DNA of 41,356 nt from Bifidobacterium pongonis (GTDB lineage Bacteria; Actinomycetota; Actinomycetes; Actinomycetales; Bifidobacteriaceae): the NCBI RefSeq assembly GCF_019331805.1, contig NZ_JAHBBE010000023.1, positions 1 to 41,356 on the forward strand, written 5' to 3'. The notes under the pieces were generated by a model. It worked only from the letters and a program-made list of their open reading frames with translations, searched no databases and was not told the origin of the DNA. Shown one piece after another: positions 36,358 to 41,356 of this stretch (its first letter is position 1; every line of letters begins with the position of its first letter). The translations under genes and the position numbers were made by a program.

Positions 36358-36404
36358 GGTCGGTGGAATCCACTCGTTGGGTTCCGCCGACCGTTTTGCT
36401 TTTC
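36358..36404 (+). terminator. Terminator before the alpha-glucosidase gene
   Basis: GGTCGG-T-GGAA pairs with TTCC-G-CCGACC around a 13-nt loop, followed by GTTTTGCTTTT. It ends transcription from the permease operon and hairpin array. Confidence 0.7.
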
Positions 36405-36419
36405 GAAACGTTCGAAACG
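36402..36419. promoter_or_regulatory. Candidate LacI-type operator
   Basis: TTCGAAACG occurs twice in tandem (36402-36410 and 36411-36419) and also forms the inverted repeat TTCGAA-ACG-TTCGAA with central AACGTT. It lies just upstream of the putative promoter. No LacI regulator is in the window. Confidence 0.5.
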
Positions 36420-36432
36420 GCCACGCCACGTA

Positions 36433-36460
36433 TGGTCAACGGTGGGGGTCTTGTCTAGGA
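36433..36460 (+). promoter_or_regulatory. Candidate promoter of the alpha-glucosidase gene
   Basis: TGGTCA and TAGGAT (36455-36460) with about 17 nt between, directly downstream of the operator candidate. Both hexamers are only partial matches. Confidence 0.4.
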
Positions 36461-36509
36461 TGGGGAGCGGTAACACCGAATAAGCAAAGGAAAGCAAAGG
36501 AGCTTAACA

Positions 36510-38330
36510 ATGACATCGCTTAATCGTCCGCAGCTGCCGGACACCGTGCGTACCAACGGTGCCACTCCCAACCCGTGGTGGACGAATGCCGTGGTCTATC
36601 AGATTTACCCGCGCTCGTTCCAGGACACCAACGGCGACGGTGTCGGTGATCTGAAGGGCATCACCAGCAGACTTGATTATCTTGCCGATCTCGGTGTGGA
36701 TGTGCTGTGGCTCTCCCCCGTATACAAGTCCCCGCAGGATGACAACGGCTACGATATTTCCGATTATCAGGACATCGATCCGCTGTTCGGCACGCTTGAC
36801 GACATGGACGAACTGCTTGCCGAAGCGCATAAGCGTGGTCTTAAGGTTGTGATGGATCTGGTCGTCAACCATACTTCCGACGAGCATGCCTGGTTCCAGG
36901 CGTCCCGCGACAAGAATGATCCGCATGCGGATTGGTATTGGTGGCGTCCCGCCAAGCCGGGCCATGAACCGGGCACTCCGGGTGCGGAACCGAATCAGTG
37001 GGGTTCCTATTTCGGCGGTTCCGCGTGGGAATACGATCCGAAGCGTGGCGAATACTTCTTCCACCAGTATTCCAAGAAGCAGCCTGACCTTAACTGGGAG
37101 AATCCGGAGGTGCGTAAGGCCGTCTACAAGATGATGAACTGGTGGATGGATCGCGGTATCGACGGTTTCCGTATGGATGTGATCACCCAGATTTCCAAGG
37201 TCGTGGATGCCAATGGCAAGCTGCCGGGTGAGGATGGCAGCCTGATCGCCGACGATCCGGTTGGTCCGGAAGGCTATTCCAGCCCGTTCCCCTTCTGCTC
37301 CGATGGCCCGCGCGTCGACGAGTTCCTTGCGGAAATGCGTCGTGAGGTTTTCGAAGGCCGTGAGGGCTTCATGAACGTGGGTGAGGCGCCTGGCGTCACG
37401 CCCGAGCGCAACGAGCACATCACCGATCCTGCCAATGGCGAGCTGGATATGATGTTCCAGTTCAACCATGTCGGCATCGACCAGTCCGGTTCGAAGTGGG
37501 ATACCGTGCCGTTCAAGGTGGTGAATCTGCGCCGCGAACTGGCTGAACAGCAGCAGGCTGTGGCCAATGTGGGTTGGGCCAGCCTCTTCTTCTGCAATCA
37601 TGATCAGCCTCGCGTCGTCTCCCGTTGGGGCGATGACTCCACGGAGGCGTCCCGCGTCGCTTCGGCGAAGGCGTTCGCGCTGCTGCTGCACATGCATCGT
37701 GGCACGCCGTATGTGTATCAGGGCGAGGAGTTGGGCATGACCAACGCCCACTTCACTTCGCTCGACCAGTATCGTGATCTGGAAGCGTTGAACGCGTACC
37801 GTCAGCGCGTCGAGGAAGCCAAGGTTCAGTCCCCCGAGTCCATGATGGACGCTTTGGCTCTTATCGGCCGCGATAACGCGCGTACGCCCATGCAGTGGGA
37901 TGCCTCCACGTTTGCTGGTTTCACCGCCGAGGATGCGCCTACCGAGCCTTGGATCAGCGTGAATCCGAACCATGCCGAGGTGAATGCCGAGCGTCAGGTC
38001 GACGATCCGGATTCCGTGTTCGCCTTCTACAAGCGTCTGATCGCGCTGCGTCACAGCAATCCTGTTATCGCGGCGGGTACGTGGACTCTGGTGGATGCCG
38101 GCGACGAGCATGTGTATGCGTTCACCCGCAAACTGAACGGCACTACGCTGCTTACGATGGTCAACCTGTCCGGCGATCGCGTGGTCATTCCGTCTGAGAG
38201 CGCCGCGCTGGTGGCTTCCGGTGTTTCCGAGCCTCAGATCGTCGTCTCCACTCATGGTGCAAGCCATGCGGTGGTTTCCTTGGCGAATGGCGAGCTGAGC
38301 GCCTGGGAAGGCATCGTCGTCGAATTGTGA
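36510..38330 (+). CDS. GH13 alpha-glucosidase (oligo-1,6-glucosidase type)
   Basis: Cytoplasmic 606-residue enzyme with a strong AAAGGAG site before ATG 36510. GH13 regions are clear: DLVVNHTS, GFRMDVI with nucleophile Asp223, NVGEAPG with acid/base Glu292, and FFCNHDQPR with Asp365. Val224 follows the nucleophile. In the related GH13 enzymes, Val at this place goes with alpha-1,6 (isomaltose-type) specificity and Thr with alpha-1,4 or sucrose. The calcium-site motif NGDGVGDLKGI is also present. It probably hydrolyses isomaltose, panose or the glucose side of imported oligosaccharides. Sucrose remains possible. Confidence 0.92.
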   Translation: MTSLNRPQLPDTVRTNGATPNPWWTNAVVYQIYPRSFQDTNGDGVGDLKGITSRLDYLADLGVDVLWLSPVYKSPQDDNGYDISDYQDIDPLFGTLDDMDELLAEAHKRGLKVVMDLVVNHTSDEHAWFQASRDKNDPHADWYWWRPAKPGHEPGTPGAEPNQWGSYFGGSAWEYDPKRGEYFFHQYSKKQPDLNWENPEVRKAVYKMMNWWMDRGIDGFRMDVITQISKVVDANGKLPGEDGSLIADDPVGPEGYSSPFPFCSDGPRVDEFLAEMRREVFEGREGFMNVGEAPGVTPERNEHITDPANGELDMMFQFNHVGIDQSGSKWDTVPFKVVNLRRELAEQQQAVANVGWASLFFCNHDQPRVVSRWGDDSTEASRVASAKAFALLLHMHRGTPYVYQGEELGMTNAHFTSLDQYRDLEALNAYRQRVEEAKVQSPESMMDALALIGRDNARTPMQWDASTFAGFTAEDAPTEPWISVNPNHAEVNAERQVDDPDSVFAFYKRLIALRHSNPVIAAGTWTLVDAGDEHVYAFTRKLNGTTLLTMVNLSGDRVVIPSESAALVASGVSEPQIVVSTHGASHAVVSLANGELSAWEGIVVEL

Positions 38331-38418
38331 CGAATGACGATATCTGCCGAACGGCCATAACGCGGTCGCTGCAACTGTTGCAACGCGGCAGTCGTGGCGT
38401 AATGGCCGTGTGAACCGT

Positions 38419-38467
38419 CGAGCGCCCGGAGTGAGGGAATATCCCTTATTCCGGGCGTTTTGTTCTC
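38419..38467 (+). terminator. Terminator of the alpha-glucosidase gene
   Basis: CGCCCGGA pairs with TTCCGGGCG, with GGGA/CCCT inside, then TTTTGTTC. Confidence 0.85.
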
Positions 38468-38487
38468 CTCATCGGGTGAGAAGCGGT

Positions 38488-38517
38488 TTGCCCAATGACA
38501 GGAGCGACTCCTACAAT
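38488..38517 (+). promoter_or_regulatory. Promoter of the threonine dehydratase gene
   Basis: TTGCCC (38488-38493), 18-nt spacer, TACAAT (38512-38517). Transcription should start near 38524-38525, at the third candidate ATG. Confidence 0.55.
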
Positions 38518-38524
38518 GCCGGTT

Positions 38525-39790
38525 ATGGAACAAAAGGACGTACTGAAAGCGCTGCAGCGTGACCATGCAGCCGAGCTGAAACTCGCAGCGAAGCGTTTGG
38601 AAGGCACCGCACGCCACACCGAAATCATCCCCTCCCCCGTACTGAGTGAAATGACGGGGCATGAGATTCTTCTGAAGCCTGAGAACCTGCAGGTCACCGG
38701 TTCGTTCAAGATCCGCGGCGCATACAACAAGATCGCCTCCCTGAGCGAGGAAGAGCTCGCTCACGGCATCGTCACCGCATCCGCGGGCAATCACGCTCAG
38801 GGTGTGGCTTACGCGGCCCGTGAGCGTGGCGCGAAGGCCACGATCTGCATGCCGACCATCACTCCCCCGCTGAAGGTGGATGCCACCAAGGCGTACGGCG
38901 CCGACGTCGTGCTGTACGGCGACGTGTTCGATGAGGCGGCGGCCCATGCGGCCGAACTTGCCGAAAGAGACGGCATGATCTACGTTCCGCCGTTCGACGA
39001 CTACGAGGTGCTGTGCGGTCAGGGAACCATCGGTCTGGAGATTCTCGAGGATGTCCCCAACGTCACCGATGTCGTCGTCCCGCTGGGCGGTGGCGGCCTT
39101 GGCGCCGGTGTCGCGCTGGCCATCAAGACCTTCAAGCCGGAAGTGCGCGTGATCGGCGCTATCCCGGAGGGCTCCCCCGCATTCAAGAATTCGTTCGCCG
39201 CAGGCCACGTCGTGCCCGCCGACCAGGTGGTCACTTCCGCCGAAGGCGTCGCAGTCAAGCATCCTGGCGATCTTACGTTCGCGCTGCTGAACGAGTTCCT
39301 TGACGATCTGGTGACCGTCAGCGAACGTGATATCAACGAGATGATCCTGCTGATGCTCGAAAAGCACAAGCTTGTGGTCGAAGCCGCCGGTGCCGTGTCG
39401 CTGGCCGCTTTGGAGCATCTCAACCTGCGTTCCCACAAGTTCGCTTCCGCTCCCGGACCGCATGTGGTGGTTCCGATCATGTCTGGCGGCAATATCGATA
39501 CCGTCACGATCGGCGCCGTGATTCAGAAGGGTATGATCGCCCGCGGCCGCATCATGAATTTCGAGGTCGAACTGCCGGATACTCCGGGTCAGCTGGTGAA
39601 GGTCGCGTCGCTGCTCGCACGCGAACGTGCCAATGTCATCGCGCTGGATCACGATCAGTTCAAGGCTTCCGGCCATTACACCAACGCGGTGTCGTTGGGC
39701 GTGACCGTGGAAACCAATGGTCCGGATCATATCGAGCGTATTCTCGCCGCGCTGAAGGCCGAAGGATTCCAGCCCAAGCGCATTTACTGA
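38525..39790 (+). CDS. ilvA: Threonine dehydratase (threonine ammonia-lyase)
   Basis: PLP enzyme converting threonine to 2-oxobutanoate and ammonia, the first step of isoleucine synthesis. PLP lysine is Lys62 in GSFKIRGAY, the phosphate loop is GGGGLGAG near 178-185, and a C-terminal ACT-type domain starts near residue 340 (NFEVELPDTPGQL). The start is uncertain: ATG 38525 (421 residues) fits a leaderless transcript from the promoter just upstream. ATG 38516 has AGGAG 11 nt before it, and ATG 38495 is the longest frame. The short C-terminal domain resembles TdcB-like/actinobacterial IlvA rather than the two-domain E. coli enzyme. Confidence 0.88.
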   Translation: MEQKDVLKALQRDHAAELKLAAKRLEGTARHTEIIPSPVLSEMTGHEILLKPENLQVTGSFKIRGAYNKIASLSEEELAHGIVTASAGNHAQGVAYAARERGAKATICMPTITPPLKVDATKAYGADVVLYGDVFDEAAAHAAELAERDGMIYVPPFDDYEVLCGQGTIGLEILEDVPNVTDVVVPLGGGGLGAGVALAIKTFKPEVRVIGAIPEGSPAFKNSFAAGHVVPADQVVTSAEGVAVKHPGDLTFALLNEFLDDLVTVSERDINEMILLMLEKHKLVVEAAGAVSLAALEHLNLRSHKFASAPGPHVVVPIMSGGNIDTVTIGAVIQKGMIARGRIMNFEVELPDTPGQLVKVASLLARERANVIALDHDQFKASGHYTNAVSLGVTVETNGPDHIERILAALKAEGFQPKRIY

Positions 39791-39807
39791 TTTCGGCTGT
39801 ATAAGCC

Positions 39808-39850
39808 AGGAAGGGCCGCGATTCGTATTTGAATCGCGGCCCTTCCGCGT
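39808..39850. terminator. Bidirectional hairpin between ilvA and cobB
   Basis: Two perfect 14-bp arms (AAGGGCCGCGATTC and its complement) around GTATTT. The genes converge here. The T-run is poor on both strands. Confidence 0.7.
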
Positions 39851-39869
39851 TTAACGGTGTGTGCCCCGC

Positions 39870-40625
39870 TCAGCTGTTTGCGGCGATGGTTTCGTCCACC
39901 AGTTCGGGCAGTGCGACGGCGATATCGTCGTGGATCAGCCTGATGGCCAGACGGTCGTACTGCGTGCGTCCCATATTCATGATGGTGATCGGTACGCCGG
40001 CTTGTGCTGCGACCGGTACGATGCTCGCTGCCGGCATCACTTCCAGCGTCGATCCGATGACCCACAGTTCGTCCGCTTGCGTGGCCAGTCGATACGACTT
40101 TTCCATCGCGCCGTCCGGCAGTGCCTCGCCGAAATACACCACGTCGGTTTTGATCAACCCGTTGCATGGCATATCACCGCTGTATGGCAGTTTGCGGTGG
40201 CAGTGCGGATCTGGTTCCTCGTCCAGTCGGTTCATGATGTCGCTTGTGTCGTATTTCTGATGGCATTTCATGCAATGGGAGGTGCCGATGGTGCCGTGCA
40301 AGTTCACGATGATGTCGGGGCTGTTGCCTGCCTTCTCATGCAGCGCATCGAAGTTCTGCGTGGCCAGCAGTGTCAGCATACCGGCCTGTTCGAGCTTGAC
40401 CAGCGCCTTGTGGGCCGTGCCGGGCTGTGCGTTCCACACCGGCGACTCCTTCTGCCAACGCCAGGAGTATTCACGGTCCTCCTCATTGGCCATGAACGCG
40501 TCGATGTCGTACACGTTCATCTGTTCGGGGTGTTTGGTCCAGACGCCGTCCGGGCCGCGGAAATCCGGAATGCCGGCTGAGGTGGAGATGCCGGCGCCTG
40601 TCAATACTGCGATTTTCTTCGTCAT
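39870..40625 (-). CDS. cobB: NAD-dependent protein deacylase (sirtuin, CobB-like)
   Basis: Removes acyl groups from lysines using NAD. The 251-residue protein starts at ATG 40625 (MTKKIAVLTGAGIS). NAD motifs GAGISTSAGIPDFRG and TQNFDALHEKAG are intact, followed by the catalytic His in NLHGT. The zinc motif is unusual: CMKC is the first pair, but the second is HC-H...C with a spacing of about 11, not CxxC. KTDVVYFGE follows as expected. A -10-like TAGGGT ends 7 nt before the start on the minus strand with no clear ribosome-binding site, so it may be leaderless. Confidence 0.88.
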   Translation of the reverse strand: MTKKIAVLTGAGISTSAGIPDFRGPDGVWTKHPEQMNVYDIDAFMANEEDREYSWRWQKESPVWNAQPGTAHKALVKLEQAGMLTLLATQNFDALHEKAGNSPDIIVNLHGTIGTSHCMKCHQKYDTSDIMNRLDEEPDPHCHRKLPYSGDMPCNGLIKTDVVYFGEALPDGAMEKSYRLATQADELWVIGSTLEVMPAASIVPVAAQAGVPITIMNMGRTQYDRLAIRLIHDDIAVALPELVDETIAANS

Positions 40626-40639
40626 GGCTCTCACCCTAC

Positions 40640-40960
40640 GCCTGATTTGATGTGTGTGATGTGCGTGAGTACGAAAGATGGAGTGCGACACGCCGTGTCC
40701 GTGGGTTTTCCGCCCCGTTTCGCGTGGCTGTTCGTGTGTTTTGTCCGGTTCGGCCCTGTTCCGTCCCGTTTTCGACACGCCGACGAACCTTAGTGTTTCC
40801 AATGGTTCGCGGGTGGTTTGCGTGGTCCGGGTTTGCGTGGGTTCGGGTTTTGGTGTAGGTTTTTCTCTTGCTGCTCGGCGCGGCGCGGTTCCCCTCCTGA
40901 AGGGCGGATGGTTCCGGGTCGGTGCGGTGGTGGTTTGAGAACTCAAGAGCGTGTTTGTAC
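40640..40960. other. GT-rich region upstream of the rRNA operon, no gene seen
   Basis: The plus strand is strongly G+T-rich (many GTGTG, GGTTT, TTCG). Reading frames here look non-coding. The region lies between the sirtuin start and the rRNA promoter. Confidence 0.5.
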
Positions 40961-40977
40961 TACTTCTTTATAGTCAA
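40940..40977 (+). promoter_or_regulatory. Candidate rRNA operon promoter
   Basis: TATAGT near 40972 is a good -10 at a sensible distance (about 170 nt) from the 16S 5' end. The -35 is not consensus. Confidence 0.35.
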
Positions 40978-41062
40978 TGATTGCCAGTCCGTCCACGGCC
41001 CGCGCGTTTGGCGTGCGGGTGCCGGGAAGCCGGTTGAACGGGGCGGGGTTTGAGCGGACAGC

Positions 41063-41082
41063 GCCGTTTTCCTTAAAACGGC
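41063..41082 (+). other. Hairpin in the 16S leader
   Basis: GCCGTTTT and AAAACGGC form a perfect 8-bp stem with loop CCTT in the rRNA leader. It may belong to the antitermination or processing region. Confidence 0.6.
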
Positions 41083-41140
41083 TTGTTCAATTTCTATTTT
41101 GTTTTGAGAGTCATCTATTCGATGTCTTTCCATGAAGTTT

Positions 41141-41356
41141 TTTGTGGAGGGTTCGATTCTGGCTCAGGATGAACGCTGGCGGCGTGCTTAACACATGCAA
41201 GTCGAACGGGATCCAGGCAGCTTGCTGCCTGGTGAGAGTGGCGAACGGGTGAGTAATGCGTGACCGACCTGCCCCATACACCGGAATAGCTCCTGGAAAC
41301 GGGTGGTAATGCCGGATGCTCCGGGCCATCGCATGGTGGTTCGGGAAAGATTGTAT
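41141..41356 (+). rRNA. rrs: 16S ribosomal RNA, 5' part (cut by window end)
   Basis: Begins near 41141 by alignment with the E. coli 5' end. GGCTCAGGATGAACGCTGGC and the GTGCTTAACACATGCAAG segment are diagnostic bacterial 16S sequence. The V1 helix (GGGATCCAGGCAGCTTGC...) and TACACCGGAATAGCTCCTGG are bifidobacterial. Only about 216 nt are in the window; the rest of the operon lies to the right. Confidence 0.97.

Overview
The window is the replication-origin region of a high-GC actinobacterium, almost certainly a Bifidobacterium. The partial 16S rRNA at the right end has the bifidobacterial 5' sequence and its variable region looks like the B. adolescentis/B. catenulatum group, although species cannot be fixed without a search. 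The gene order rsmG-khpB-yidC-yidD-rnpA-rpmH (minus strand) / dnaA-dnaN-recF-dciA-gyrB-gyrA (plus strand) is the classical actinobacterial oriC neighbourhood.

Region 1 (1-3664): the minus-strand ribosome, RNase P and membrane-insertion operon. Two parS-like sites lie in its intergenic gaps. Region 2 (3384-5814): a two-part origin. A few DnaA boxes lie before dnaA. A dense cluster of eight perfect boxes lies between dnaA and dnaN and ends in two abutting boxes followed by a triplet-repeat, DnaA-trio-like stretch. Region 3 (5815-14510): the replication and topology genes, then a DUF3566 membrane protein. Region 4 (14642-25622): a VanZ/RDD membrane protein, a stand-alone MsmK-type sugar ABC ATPase, a DUF4032 kinase-like protein, an RNA 2'-O-methyltransferase, a Gln-rich single-pass membrane protein with TQAM/TQAF repeats, dCTP deaminase, a Na+/H+ antiporter and tadA. 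Two related, previously unannotated small-RNA-like units sit here (about 18983-19085 minus and 22816-22918 plus). They share promoter sequence, a hairpin-rich 5' part, a conserved C/U-rich single-stranded tract and a CCCCGGTG-type terminator.

Region 5 (25660-38330): an accessory carbohydrate region. It holds a TauE-type permease, a 77-bp tandem-repeat block, a GH36 alpha-galactosidase, a ROK regulator, an MFS sugar porter behind a promoter-operator-terminator leader, a binding-protein-dependent sugar ABC transporter lacking its own ATPase (probably served by the MsmK-like ATPase of region 4), a mosaic array of triloop hairpins, and a GH13 alpha-glucosidase with the residue typical of alpha-1,6 specificity. 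Together they fit uptake and hydrolysis of raffinose/melibiose- and isomaltose-type oligosaccharides, with glycolytic entry outside the window. Region 6 (38488-41356): threonine dehydratase, a sirtuin, and a GT-rich leader that enters a 16S rRNA gene.

The most interesting non-textbook signals are the paired C/U-rich small RNAs, the triloop hairpin mosaic with covarying stems, the 77-bp repeats, the attenuator-like MFS leader, the DnaA-trio-like element, parS-like palindromes doubling as terminators, and a recurrent spacing of a -10 hexamer 7-8 nt before the start codon that suggests several leaderless mRNAs. All of these rest on reading the sequence alone; no search or folding program was run.
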